Shown here: positions 22,637 to 34,605 of the stretch, piece by piece | How the letters are laid out: every line of letters begins with the position of its first letter | Position numbering within the stretch: position 1 is the stretch's first letter | Assembly (NCBI GenBank): GCA_024500155.1 | Contig: CM044867.1 | Coordinates: 15,783,632-15,847,631 of the forward strand | DNA from: Chenopodium formosanum | Taxonomy: Eukaryota > Streptophyta > Magnoliopsida > Caryophyllales > Amaranthaceae | Reading direction: 5' to 3' | DNA length: 64,000 bases | Notes under the pieces: model-generated | The model's database searches: none | The model's input: only the letters and a program-made list of their open reading frames with translations | Told to the model about the DNA's origin: nothing | Program-made: the position numbers and the translations under genes

Positions 22637-25600
22637 ATGCTTGAAGAAAATTGTTATTTGATTGATGTGCTTGATATAATGGATGATATTTGTGAGGAAA
22701 GCTTACCACAGGTTCTTGCAAGGGACCCCTTGGAGGAAATTCTTTGTGGAAATTTGTCTGCAGGTGACATGAGCGTATGGAGCAAGGAGGTGGATGACAT
22801 AGAAAGAGCTCTTGCCACCGAGGAATTTGATCTTAATGATTGTGTGAAGGTAGTAAATTTGGTTCAGGAATCAAAACCTGCAGAGGTGAAGAAACCTGAA
22901 CTAAAACCTCTCCCTTCCCATTTAAAATATGTTTTCCTTGATGAGCAAGAATTGCACCCTGTGATCATTAGTACTGCACTGGATGACCCACAAATTTCTC
23001 AACTTCTAGAGGTTCTCCGAACCCACAAAAGGGCAATAGGGTACAGTATTGATGATCTCAAGGGTATAAGCCCCGATTTTTGTATGCACAGGATACACTT
23101 AGAGGACAATTACAAGCCCTGCGTTTAACCCCAGAGGAGGTTGAATCCTAATATGCAAGAGGTAGTCAAGAAGGAGGTTATGAAGTTACTTGATGCAGGT
23201 ATCATCTATCCTATTTCTGACTCTAAATGGGTAAGTCCTGTACAGGTGGTTCCTAAGAAGGGTGGGATGACTGTCGTTAAAAATGATAAAAATGAATTAA
23301 TTCCCACTAGAACTGTTACAGGGTGGCGTATGTGCATTGACTATCGTAGATTAAATATCGCCACTAAAAAGGATCACTTCCCTCTTCCCTTTATTGATCA
23401 AATGCTTGAGAGGTTAGCAAATCATAAATTCTTTTGCTATTTGGATGGGTATTCGGGATTTTTCCAAATCCCGATCCACCCTGACGACCAGGAAAAGACT
23501 ACATTTACATGCCCTTATGGCACTTTTGCATATCGTAGAATGCCTTTTGGTTTGTGTAATGTGCCTGCTACTTTTCAACGTTGCATGATGAGCATTTTTT
23601 CTGATTTCATAGAGTCTATCATGGAAGTCTTTATGGATGATTTTAGTGTTTATGGTTCCTCATTTGATGCATGTCTAATTAACCTAGCTAAAATCCTGAA
23701 AAGATGTGAAGAATGCAATTTGGTCTTAAATTGGGAAAAATGTCACTTTATGGTGACCGAGGGAGTAGTCTTGGGTCATATTGTATCTGATAAGGGCATA
23801 CAGGTGGACAAAGCTAAGATTTCAGTGATTGAGCAATTACCTCCCCCAGTTAATGTTAAGGGAGTTAGGAGTTTCTTGGGTCATGCGGGGTTTTATCGCC
23901 GTTTTATCAAAGATTTTTCTAAAATTGCTAAACCACTAACTCAGCTTTTGCTTAAGGATGCCCCTTTTGTTTTTACTGACGAGTGTCTTGAGGCTTTTGA
24001 CAGGATTAAGCAGGCTTTGATATCGGCACCCATCATATGTGCTCCCGATTGGAATCTTCCATTCGAGATTATGTGTGATGCAAGTGACTACGCTCTAGGA
24101 GCCGTGTTTGGACAAAGGAAGGATAAAGTTTTGCACGCTATTTATTATGCAAGCAAAACTTTAGATGAAGCCCAAGTCAATTATGCCACCACGGAAAAGG
24201 AGTTTCTTGCTGTTATATATGCTTTAGAAAAATTTAGATCATATCTTGTTGGTTCTAAAGTCATTGTTTTTACTGACCATGCAGCGTTGAAATATCTAAT
24301 AGCTAAGGCGGAATCCAAGCCAAGGCTACTCCGGTGGGTTCTTTTGCTCCAAGATTTCAATATTGAGATAAGAGACAAAAAGGGAGCAGAGAACGTAGTG
24401 GCAGATCACTTGTCACGTATCAGGTATGATGAGGGTAAGGATTTTCTTCCTATAGATGATTCGTTCCCCGATGACAACCTGTATGCAGTAGTAGAGAATC
24501 ACCCTTGGTATGCAGATTTTGCTAATTATTTGGTGGGTGGTACTCTACCTCCTGACTTGTCCTACCAACAGAAAAAGAAATTCCTTTCTGATGTTAAACA
24601 TTATTTTTGGGATGATCCTTTTTTGTTTCGTGAGTGTGCAGATGGATTATTTCGCAGGTGCGTTCCCGAATGGGAAGTTCACGGCGTCCTTACTAGCTGC
24701 CACACTTCACCCTATGGTGGACATCACGGCCCCTCTAGAACGGTGGCCAAGATTAATGAGTCAGGCTTTTTTTGGCCTACCATGTTTAAAGATGCTAACA
24801 CTTTTGTGCAGGCTTGTGACTCTTGCCAGAGGACCTGCAACATTTCGCGGAGGCATGAGATGCCCCAAACTGGGATACTTGAAGTTGAAATATTTGACGT
24901 TTGGGGTATCTATTATATGGGGCCGTTCCCATCTTCCAATGGGAATTGCTACATACTTGTAGCCGTAGATTATGTGTCCAAATGGGTCGAAGCTATAGCA
25001 TCACCAACAAATGACTCCAAGGTAGTCATCAAGCTATTCAAAAAAATCATATTTCCCAGGTTTGGTGTCCCACGAGCTATTATTAGTGATGGGGGTTCCC
25101 ACTTCCACGAGAGACAGTTGGACAACTTACTTAAGAAGTATGGTGTGTATCATAGAACCGGGCTTAGTTACCATCCCCAAACTAGCGGTCAAGTTGAGGT
25201 CTCTAATAGAGAAATCAAGGCGATTTTAGAGAAGGTAGTAGCCAAGTCTAGGAAGGATTGGAGTATGAAGTTAGATGACACACTTTGGGCATACCGAACG
25301 GCATTCAAGACACCGATTGGTACTTCACCTTATAGGCTAGTTTATGGTAAGGCATGTCATCTTCCCGTAGAATTGGAGTATAAAGCTTTTTGGGCAATCA
25401 AGGAGCTTAACATGGATTCTAAGGCCGCGGGCAAGAAGAGACTTCTCCAACTCAATGAGTTGGATGAGTTTAGATTGTCGGCATATGACAATGCACGCAT
25501 CTACAAGGAGAAGACCAAGAAGTGGCATGACAAGAGGATCCTACCAAAAGAGTTTACACCGGGTGATAAGGTCCTTCTCTTTAACTCTAGATTGAATATT

Positions 25601-25792
25601 TTTCCAGGAAAGTTGAAATCTAGGTGGTCCGGTCCCTTCATTGTCACAAAGGTGAACAAATTCGGTTCGGTGGAGTTGGTGAATAACAAAGGTGAAGAGT
25701 TCAAGGTCAATGGCCAAAGACTAAAAGTGTATCAAGATGGTGGTACTATTAGGGATGTGGAGGAGACTCACCTAACTCCACTTCCTAAATGA
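22637..25792 (+). pseudogene. Element A pol: reverse transcriptase, RNase H, integrase
   Basis: One frame from 22637 with a single in-frame TAA at 23126, then open to 25792. The reverse transcriptase has WVSPVQVVPKKGG, WRMCIDYRRLN, PFGLCNVPATFQRCM and the catalytic FMDD at 23630-23641. RNase H has MCDASDYALGAV and TATEKEFLAVI-like residues (here YATTEKEFLAVIYAL). Integrase has the HHCC-type zinc part (HHGP, CDSCQRTC), then the core with IISDGGSHF and the E in SGQVEVSNREIK. The first catalytic aspartate is replaced by tyrosine (WGIYYMGPF, codon 24911-24913), so strand transfer would fail. No chromodomain is visible at the C-terminus. Confidence 0.92.
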
Positions 25793-25834
25793 GCTCAAAG
25801 GAGGTAAGAAGGTCGTGCGGGACCTAGATAAACC

Positions 25835-25858
25835 AGCGCTTTGCGGGAGGCAACCCGT
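25835..25858 (+). promoter_or_regulatory. Hairpin 1 after pol in element A
   Basis: AGCGCTTTGCGGGAGGCAAC then CCGT. CGGG (25844-25847) can pair with CCCG (25854-25857) around the loop AGGCAA, 43 bases past the pol stop. Matching hairpins follow the main ORF in B (46121-46145) and C (39931-39944). Confidence 0.7.
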
Positions 25859-26012
25859 ATTTTACTTGCTTTTATTTTTGTTTTTCTTTGTTTTTCTTAT
25901 GAGAGGAGAGAGGAGGGAATTTAATGAGTTTTATGAGCTTTCGGTACAGTTTACAGGAAAAGAGTTAGTCAAATTTTGAGGAAGAAAGAATTCCGTCAAA
26001 ACTTGCTCTCGG

Positions 26013-26367
26013 GCCCGGCCGGGCAGAGCTTCGCCCGACCGGGCGCGAGAGTTGACGTATACGGACTAAAAATTGGCCTGACCGGGCAGAAATACGCCCG
26101 ACCGGGCGCGAGAAGAAGGTTCTGATTTGTGAACAAATCGCCCGACCGGGCAAGAACACGCCCGACCGGGCGCGAGACAAGGGTGGAATGTGTAATGTGG
26201 ATCGCCCGATCGGGCGACATGGCGCCCGACCGGGCGCGAGCTCAAGCAAAAATTTTACCCAAAGATCGCCCGATCGGGCGACATGGCGCTCAACCGGGCG
26301 CGAGCGTTGGATGCTCTAGTCGTCCAGATCGCCCGACCGGGCACGCGTTCGCCCGGCCGGGCGCGAA
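26013..26367 (+). repeat. Six 37-bp double-palindrome repeats with 26-27-bp unlike spacers
   Basis: Repeats at 26013-26049, 26076-26112, 26140-26176, 26204-26240, 26268-26304 and 26331-26367. Each is a 12-bp palindrome (GCCCGACCGGGC type), a 7-bp linker, then CGCCCGACCGGGCGCGAG. The spacers are 26, 27, 27, 27 and 26 bp and show little similarity apart from a shared ATC at the end of most. It lies in the untranslated stretch between pol and ORF3. The spaced layout recalls CRISPR but this is a plant retroelement without any cas gene. Confidence 0.9.
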
Positions 26368-26611
26368 TTCGCAACCCGTCCCCTTCTTCTTTTTCTTCCT
26401 TTCTTCTTCTTCTTTCCTCATTTCTTTTCTTACTTCGCCATTTTCTCTCTCTAAAACTCTAAATTTCCTCTGACTTCTCTCTAAGATTTCTCCTTATTCT
26501 CTTACCCAAATCCAAAACTTTTCACATATTATTACTCCTCTCTTCATCCTCTACACTCTCATATCAAAAATTTCCAAATTCCACAAAGTTAGTTTTTTGA
26601 CCACTACCTAA

Positions 26612-28134
26612 ATGGCGGCTAAAAGAGCTCTAAGTTTGCTCGGGGGTAGCTCCAGCTCGTCCCAACAGTACGATCCAGCTCTTCAACTCGCTCAGTGGCC
26701 GACGATCAAGATCGCGACGGCGGAGCAACGGGAGAAATTGGAGGTGCTCTACGGAAGAGAGGTAATTCCCTCACGGTGGTTACACCATCCCACTTTAGAA
26801 GCTTTAGGTTTATATGGTTTTGTTAGGAGATTTTTAAACGATATTGGTATGAGAAAATTTGTAGATATGAATTATTCAACATACCGTGAATTAACTTGTG
26901 AATTCTTGTCTTCTCTTGTTATTCAAAACCATAAAAGTGGTCCAAAATTAATTTTTAGGCTTAATAATAGAAATATCACTCTTTCTTTTGTGGAATTCTG
27001 TAAATTGTTTGAACTGGAACCTGATTTGAACAGACAATGGAATGCTGAATTTAAAATGGAGGATGTTTATTTAGCTTTGACTGACATTTCAAATGTTTCT
27101 GCTCAACATGCTAGTGCTAGGCCCATTCATCACCCCATCCCCAAATTGTGGCAAAGATTTGCCGGTGTATGTTTCTTAGGTAGAAATGAACCCCATAACT
27201 GTCAGACCAATGAACTAGCTGTAATTGGCCATTACATGTTTGGGTATGAAAAACTGAACATCGCCCGTATATCATTCACCACCTAGGTAGGCACGCTACG
27301 GCCAGCAACCACCACACTACCCCTATCCGTCTTGGTGGCCTTATCACTAGGATAGCCATCAAGAAGGCCGGTTTCGTAGAGAGTGGACCTCATAGGATGA
27401 CTAACATGGGGCCGGATACCTACATGACCTCTAGGTACCTTGAGGAACTTGGGTGGTTGAGGGTAGACGAGAACCAGGTCCCCCATTGGTGCATTAGGAC
27501 AGGGACTGAACAACCCTTGCCTATTTTTCCTTTGCCCAACCCTGACCTGACCGCCTTTCCCCCAGGGCAAGAGTCTTATACTTATGCCCTTTTAGTTGCC
27601 CATGCTAGGGGTGAGGATCCATAGCAGGCCCAGCCACCTCCTGTACAGCCCATTCCACAGCCACCATCACCACCCCGACAGTCCTATTCCGTCCCTCACG
27701 GTGACTCTGACCCAGTTTGGGATTTACAGAGTATTGGCCAGGCCATAGGTCGCATAGAGCAGACCCAGACCGAGTTCAGACAGATGATTGGCTCTGTCGA
27801 CCATATGTTAGGCTACCTCGAGAGGAACCAGGGTAGGGGGCTCTACCCTATTTATGATGATTACGCTCGTCGGGGCAACATTCCCGACGATGCGGTTTAC
27901 CCAGACTGGTTTCAGCCCCCACCCCAGGGATACGATAGGGATCCCACTGCCCATGGCATTTACACAGACTACTCCTCGTTCCATGGGTACGGACAGGACA
28001 TTCCTTTTGGGGGACCGCCGGGGGGGACTTTTCATGCTAACTATTTTGGTAGTGGCTCTTTCGGTGCAGATGGTGCCGGTTCCAGTGGTGGAGCAGGTGG
28101 GTCCTCTCATATGGACCAGGATGAGGATGAGTAG
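26612..28134 (+). pseudogene. Element A ORF3, ATHILA ORF-1-like protein
   Basis: Starts MAAKRALSLLGGSSSSSQQ at 26612 after a CT-rich leader (26385-26600). Residues about 60-225 (FVDMNYSTYRELTCEFLSS, ITLSFVEFCKLFELEP, LWQRFAGVCFLG) resemble the ATHILA ORF-1 / putative plant transposon protein family. A frameshift near 27270 and a TAG at 27622 break the frame. The downstream part is Pro/Gly-rich (PPPQGYDRDP, GSGSFGADGAGSSGG) and ends with acidic DQDEDE. An intact ancestor would be about 507 residues. Its function is not known; it stands where envelope-like genes sit in some relatives but I see no membrane segment. Confidence 0.75.
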
Positions 28135-28154
28135 CCAGCTGGGCTACTTTCGAG

Positions 28155-28190
28155 CCAATGAGGACATTGTCCGATCTTGGCTTGGGGGAG
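28155..28190 (+). promoter_or_regulatory. Hairpin 2 and internal polypurine-like motif in element A
   Basis: CAATG AGGA CATTG (28156-28169) forms a 5-bp stem with an AGGA loop, 21 bases after the ORF3 stop. It is followed by TTGGCTTGGGGGAG (28177-28190), identical to the true polypurine tract at 29802. B and C have the same pair of motifs. Confidence 0.7.
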
Positions 28191-29801
28191 GATTTTTAGA
28201 TTTGGTATATACTTTTCTCTTTCCTTTTCTTTATTTTTTTTTATTTTTGGTGTGTTTTGTTAGTTTAGATTTATTGCTTTTTAGATTAGTTTATTGCTTT
28301 CCTTATATGAAAAATACAAAAAAATTGAAAAAATCAAAAAAATAAAAAAATACGAACCAATGAACTGTAAATCATGCTTCCCTGTGCCCCATACTTGAGA
28401 AAAATTGTTTTGATTCTTGGTATTTGATTGTGAGCATTGTGGATTAGTTGATCATGACTTGAAGTTTAATTATTTGGATTCCTAAACATGCGTCAATTTT
28501 GCCCAACTACTTGTGAATATAGTGCTTGACTAGTTGATTTGGTTAGGAATGTGTGATTAGTTCCTGGTATGTCAATGAATTTGAGTATTGGTTTGCAACT
28601 ATGAGTAGTGTTTCATAACTCAATATTATGCACATGTGGAGGACAAAGGCATTTGTTCTTTTAGGTGGCATTCAGATTTATTTAGATACATTTGTTCCCT
28701 TCTTGCTACCCATGTTGTTGCCTTGACTTTTTGTTGTTTATTAGCCACATTACAGGCCTATTTTGCCCCATTGGTTACTAGTCCCAAGCTTGGCTTGGGG
28801 GAGCTATTAGTGAGTGAGGTGAGGGAGTTTGTAGTGTGCACATTATTTGCACAATTGGGTGGGTTTGAGAAGTTATTTGTTCTTGATCATATTTTTATTT
28901 GATGAGTTTTATTGTGTATATATTTGGAAAATAAAAGTGTGATAGAAAAAAAAAAGTGAAAAAAAAGAAAGTGAACTTCTAGAAAAGGAAAAAAAAAAGG
29001 GAAAAAAAGAGCAAAAAGAAAAAAATAAGTTTGATGTTCAAATTGTCTAAGTGAAGGTTTATCGAAAAGAAACAAAAAAATTTGAGTTTTATTGTAAATT
29101 TTTGAGTTTTGAGTTCAAAGTTTGTTTATTCACTCCTGTTCCTTATTATTATATTTTTATGAGTGAAATTGTAAGTTTTGGGATTGATTTTTATGATTGG
29201 AGTATATTTGGTGATTTATGTTGGAGTTAGTTTTGTTGGAGATGATTATGACCATTATTTTTGGTCATGGGTTTATTAGGATATGGCTCCCTTTATGCAT
29301 AGCTTTTCTCTCACATATTCCCAAATTTATCCTACCCTTTTCCCTAGCCTTACATTACAAGCTTTAAAAGACCTTTTGACCTTGTGCATAGAGTTGTGTA
29401 AATATGAAAGTGTTGTTTATCAATGCAAGTTATGATTTGACATATTCCGAGTCGACTATTAGGTTGAGTGTATGTCTTTTTAAACACACGAGTGTCGTGA
29501 GTTTGGGAGGGCATTGTTCACATTAAAGGGGTTGGGATGGAGAGCGATCGAGTACATCTTTTACTCGCCACATAAATGAGAGTTGAGTGTGTGAGCACTA
29601 GTCTTGAATTCTATATGATTTTGTGGTTTGCTCTACTTGACAATTGTTGGGGATGAAGGGTAATTAGATGGATAAGATTGGTTGATTTTGAAGCATGTTC
29701 ACTTGATTTGCCTTGAATCGTTTGTGCTTAATTTTTATATTGGGGTGAGGCATGTTTTATTTGTTCATGGAAGAGCTCTTTGCTTAGGGACAAGCAAAGG
29801 T
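28191..29801 (+). other. Element A 3' untranslated region
   Basis: No coding signal. It has A-rich stretches near 28310-28350 and 28945-29030 and a third copy of the polypurine-like 14-mer at 28790-28803. This long non-coding tail is usual in Athila-like elements. Confidence 0.7.
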
Positions 29802-29817
29802 TTGGCTTGGGGGAGTT
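29802..29817 (+). promoter_or_regulatory. Polypurine tract of element A
   Basis: TTGGCTTGGGGGAGTT directly abuts the 3' LTR. It primes plus-strand cDNA synthesis. Confidence 0.85.
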
Positions 29818-31193
29818 TGATGTGTTCATTTTATATATATATTTATCCCCGTCCCTTGGTCGTAATTAGTAGTGTTTTTGGCTCAACCGAGCCACTTTTG
29901 TTACTAATTTGTGTTTTCCAGTGCTTTGGTAGTTTTGCTTGAGTTTTGTAGGAATTTGCGTACTTGGAGCATTTTCCCGGGCTTTTAGAGGAGCATCTAC
30001 AAGTATTGGAAGACCGCGACCGCGTTCGATAGCCCAAGGCCGATTGGAGGGATCAAATCGGTGACTAAGGGCTCAGTTCGATAACATTTGGGCCAAGTTC
30101 AGAGGCCCAAAGGTAGAAGGCCGAGGCTAAAAAGCCCCGCCCAAGGCCGCTCTCTCCGCCCGGTGCACGCGCCCGGCCGGGCGGGCCAAAGCTGCTCGCG
30201 CCCGGAGCTCGCACCCGGCCGGGCGCGAGAAGACCCTTGGAGTGAAGAAGGCGGGCCCGGTCGGGCGAGCCACTGCCCGGCCGGGCGCGTGTTGTTTTTT
30301 AGGACGATTTGTTTTCCGATTTGTTTTGTTTTAACGGATAATTCTTGCTTAGTTTTAATGTAATTTTTATTAGGCAAGATTAATCACTCTTCATTATTAT
30401 TACTCTAGTTTTAGTTTTTCTCTTCCTTCTCTCTACTTAACTTTCTCTCTCTAGATTTTATTTTCTTTCTTGTTCCTCAACACTTTTGTAATTCCGCCGT
30501 CTTGGTACGATTTCTTCCTTAATTAATTTCAGTATTTTATTCTTTCCGATTTCCTTCATGTCTTGCTTTATTATTATGTTTTGTTTAGTTTTAATTATGT
30601 CCGAGTAGTTTAATTCTAGGGCTGATGGGGATCCATAATTAATATGAAGGGATAATTTGTTATTATTGATTATTGACTTTGCATGATAATTTCTTATTGA
30701 ATTGTTTTAATTCTTTGCAATTGGATTATGAATGGAGCAGATGTAATTTAATTGTGAATGTTAAGCAATATTGAATTGATGAATCGAGCAGATGTTAATT
30801 TGATATTAAGGGCTACTTTCAATAGGGACTTAGATCTAGTAAATTGCGAGAGCTTGTTAGATCTATGTTGGTTAATAAATTGCGAGAGCCTGTTAATCAT
30901 GTTATTTGTGCAATGTTGATTGATTGATTGTTATGTTTTATCCCGGAGTATTAATTATTGGTGAACCTGTGACCTTAGGCTTTCTTATATTTGATTTTCT
31001 CCCTAAACTTAATCCCTGTAGTATAGTTTCATATTATATACAACAAATTGGTTACCTTAATAATTTAGACTATTTTAATTAATTAGGAATAGAAAGACCA
31101 GTTTCCCTGTGGGTTCGACCCTACTTCCCTATCTACTTTAGTTAGAGGATTTAGGTAATACTTTTGATTAGGTGATACGACTTTAGCCTGTCA
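29818..31193 (+). repeat. Element A 3' LTR
   Basis: Same length as the 5' LTR and directly preceded by the polypurine tract. Differences to the 5' LTR are scattered single bases, without indels. Confidence 0.95.
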
Positions 31194-31198
31194 CACAC

Positions 31199-33877
31199 AG
31201 CGGAAGACTTAACTCAAAACCATTCAAAAATGAGTCAACTTAAAAGTCAACCAAACGAAAGTAAAGATTAAAACCAAAGTCAAACGAAGACAAATAAAAT
31301 CAACCTACAACCATTGAAGGCCCTTATCAAAACCAATTAAATTATGAAAACCTTTACGTTAGTCGCATAAGAATAACATAATATAATATTTGAAAGAAAT
31401 AAACCACATCTCAAGTAATAGAAACTAGCATGATTCGCTCTTCACTCATGCCCCGTCATGAATATGCTTCAACGCCTAAAAATATTATCTCCACTTGTCC
31501 CCACTACTCTCCATTAAAATGGATCATCGTAGGGCCAAGATAAAGACATAGTCAGACACAAACAACACACACAATCAGCAAAGCTGAGTACATAAGAGTA
31601 TCTAAACACACTAACATGCAACTCCTAGCATCATACATACTTACCTCATTGCACCTGTTTACAAGCACACACAACAAACAACAAGACTCTATAACTGGAC
31701 ACTAAATAATTTATTTAGCGTTGATTATGCATTGAACGGGTTTCTAACTAAACCAAACCTTCCTCAATGAATTGAGGACCACTGACACGGGAGCTAACCG
31801 TGCCAGCATCACCTATGCCACATCCATTGGTGGCGGAATTCCAGCGCATAATAATAATAATGATAATAAAAGGAATGTACAGCGTCCTGTACTCCATTAG
31901 AAGTTATGATCAAATATAAAGTCACATAACTCCCCCCATATGTTCATACTCAAGGTATATACGTTCCAAGAGTTTTGGTGCGTAATCTTTTTCACTTTAC
32001 GTTGTTTACATGTTATTGGACTTGGTGATGACTCTCAAAGCATAATAAATCAATCAACAATGATAATTCAACCATTCAAACATACCAATTTAATTCTTGA
32101 ATATTTAGTGACCACATAATATATAATGTTGAACCATTTTTAATTCTACCTCAGTGTCATAGACACCGTAAACGCATAAAGCGCCAAAAATCCTATCCCT
32201 CGGTGTTAAAAACACCTTAAGTGCACAAAGGCACCAACATACAATTTATTCCTTGTGTACATAGACACTTATATAGCTCCTTCCTCATGCTTAAAGCATC
32301 AATTAAAATTGTATGAACCGTAATAAAATTCCTTTTCAATGATCCAAACATAATTAAACAATTAGTTTGATTAAACATGCTCTCTATCATGCCATAAATA
32401 AATATGTAGTCCATATAATCATGCCAAAATATAATTTTCTAATCCATAGATCATCACAAATAATTCATGCTTCACAATTCAATCACCAACACCAATAGTT
32501 CACAATTCAATACATGAACCTTAGCATGATACTACTTGTAATTGATTGTATTTAAGCCTAGCATGATTCTACATCATCAAAATATGCTAAGTACGCGAAC
32601 GTACCTCAATTAAGCCCATAAAGTGGCCGAGAATACTACAACAATTCCCGAATCAAGTCTCCTACAATAAGGGACAATAATACTAAATTAATTACTCTTG
32701 TATACACAATTTCCAGCAACTTAAACTCACTTTAAACTATTTAGAATAATCTGAAAATTATTTTAAAAACCCCTAATTAAACTTCTTTTTAATAGGTTAT
32801 CACACCCTTTTATTAAAATCACAATTATACTACTTTAAATAAAAATCCAGCATTTTAAACTAATAAAAAACCCCTTTAAAACTTCATCAAAATATATTTT
32901 CATACTTAAATTATCCATAGAAAAATTAAATTATCTCTTACCCTTTAAACTCAAGGATAAAATTAAAAAAAAAAAAAAAAACTTCGTTAAAAATCAAAAA
33001 CTGCCCGAAAATCATACTTAGAGGCTGAATTTGGCCACGAGAGGGTGGTGGTCAATACCATAGGTAGTGTGTCTTTCTTAAAACGTTGTTTCCACATGGA
33101 AAACACTACTTTTTTGTCCAAATCGGATGAGTTTAGAACCTGATCGGGATTAAAACGGGATTAATATTAACGAACGGGAATCTATAAATTAAAACACGAA
33201 TTTATGTGTTCAAACTAATCTGGAATTAAGTTAAACTAATTAGTAGTTATAATCACCAAAATTTCCAAAATATCATTACTATAAAAGCCCTAAATCAATT
33301 GTTCATAAAAACCCTAAAAATCAAGTCTTTTATAATTTTAAAACCCTAACTTATAATACTTTGTAAAATCTGAAATTAAACCTCTTTAATCATTAAAACA
33401 CAATTATAAAACATATTAATCATATACTAATAATTAAAATCAAAATCCCAAAATATACTACTTAAAAATAAATTAAAACAAGAGGAGAGAGAGAAGGGGA
33501 GAACCACCGTGGGTGGTGGCCGGCCAGCTGGGCGGCGGCTGGCCGGTGGCGGCGTGGTAGGTGGCGGCAGCCGGTGGTTGGGAGTAGTAGAAACTTGGAG
33601 TTCATGAATCCCACGTGAAAGAACAAGCAAAAGAAAGGGGAAAAATAAGAAAAGAAAGAAGAGAAAAGGAAAAGGGAAAAAGAATAAGAAAAGAGAAATA
33701 AGAGGAGATATAATTACTTTGACCAAATTGACTTTTTGTGTGGGAAATTTTGGGGATTGAAAGAGTATTTATAGAGCAGAGTAGGTTAAGGTAAGTTTTG
33801 GGCTTCATAAAAATTATGGAGTTGGATAATAAAATAGTTGGCCCAAATTATAAAAATAGGATAGTTGGGTATGGGTT
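31199..33877. other. Main body of the probable solo LTR, no genes
   Basis: AT-rich non-coding sequence with a short ATA/ATG-rich tract near 31848-31870 and a purine-rich block (33480-33720) just downstream of the minus-strand TATA box. The GC-rich patch at 33505-33580 contains several GGCCGGC-like words. Confidence 0.6.
33766..33773 (-). promoter_or_regulatory. TATA box of the solo LTR
   Basis: The minus strand reads TATAAATA, followed 30-200 bases downstream by a CT-rich leader typical of plant LTR transcripts. Confidence 0.5.
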
Positions 33878-34141
33878 TGATAGCATGCTATTTTGTATGA
33901 TTATAGAGTGGTTTTCAACATTGAATATGTGAGGTATTGATGCCTTAGTTCATTATTCACTCTATTTTTATGCAATTTTTGTGTATCCTATGTTTCACGG
34001 GTTGTTAGTGTTTTTGTTGAGATTTTAGGTCCAAAGACGACCAATTGAAGCCTATGGATGATGAACCAAGGTTAGAAGCAAGAAGATGATGGAAAGAAGC
34101 CAAGGAAAATGAGTCAAGTCAAGAATAAAGAGAGATGTGCA

Positions 34142-34548
34142 GTGGAGAGGCCTCTCCATAGAGTGGCGCGGCCTCTCCTAAGGAGCGGCCTCTCCAAGTC
34201 AGTGGAGAGGCCTCTCCACCTCGCTGCTGCTGCTACTGCCAAACTTGGCACTTTCAAGGATTTTGTGAGGAGAGGCCTCTCCAACTTTATGCCGCGGCCT
34301 CTCCACCTGGAGCGGCCTCTCCACCTATTTGGAGAGGCCTCTCCACCTCGTTGCTGAACTTCCTGCCTCACTTGGCAGTTTTGAAAGAAAAAGTGAGGAG
34401 AGGCCTCTCCAACATTATGCCGCGGCCTCTCCACCTGGAGCAGCCTCTCCACCCTGCTACGGAGCATTTTGCCCCAATTTTCCCCAGTTTGGAGCGGCCT
34501 CTCCAAGACATGGAGCGGCCTCTCCAGACCTTGGAGAGGCCTCTCCGG
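34142..34548. repeat. GGAGAGGCCTCTCC palindrome array, 5' LTR of B
   Basis: Perfect palindromes GGAGAGGCCTCTCC alternate with half-changed copies such as GGAGCGGCCTCTCC and CGCGGCCTCTCC. They fall into clusters of three or four, separated by ~40-46-bp spacers that are themselves related (CCTCGCTGCTGC..., CCTCGTTGCTGAAC...). The array ends 49 bp before TATAAATA. Confidence 0.9.
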
Positions 34549-34597
34549 ACAGGTTCCGCGAACTTTCTATTGCGGAGTTTACTATGAAATTGGGGAT

Positions 34598-34605
34598 TAT
34601 AAATA
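34598..34605 (+). promoter_or_regulatory. TATA box of element B
   Basis: TATAAATA in a GGGATTATAAATAGC context, just downstream of the palindrome array. Transcription would start near 34630, which defines U3 and R. Confidence 0.65.

Larger units (their letters stand above)
18784..31193 (+). mobile_element. Element A: Athila-like Ty3/gypsy retrotransposon, complete but coding-defective
   Basis: 12,410 bp with two 1,376-bp LTRs (TGATGTG...CTGTCA) flanked by CACAC (18779-18783 and 31194-31198). The PBS matches the 3' end of tRNA-Asp, and the order gag, protease, reverse transcriptase, RNase H, integrase, extra ORF, polypurine tract is that of Athila-type elements. I count about 17 substitutions between the LTRs (about 1.2%). 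All ORFs contain frameshifts or stops, so it now depends on other copies. It lies inside the probable solo LTR. Confidence 0.95.

Noticed and set aside
26013..26367. A true CRISPR array
   Set aside because: Repeat-spacer layout is striking, but the locus is the untranslated part of a plant retrotransposon, with no cas genes and imperfect repeats.
26612..28134. Envelope gene of an endogenous retrovirus
   Set aside because: Position fits but no signal peptide, membrane span or fusion-type segment is visible; similarity is to ATHILA ORF-1 proteins.
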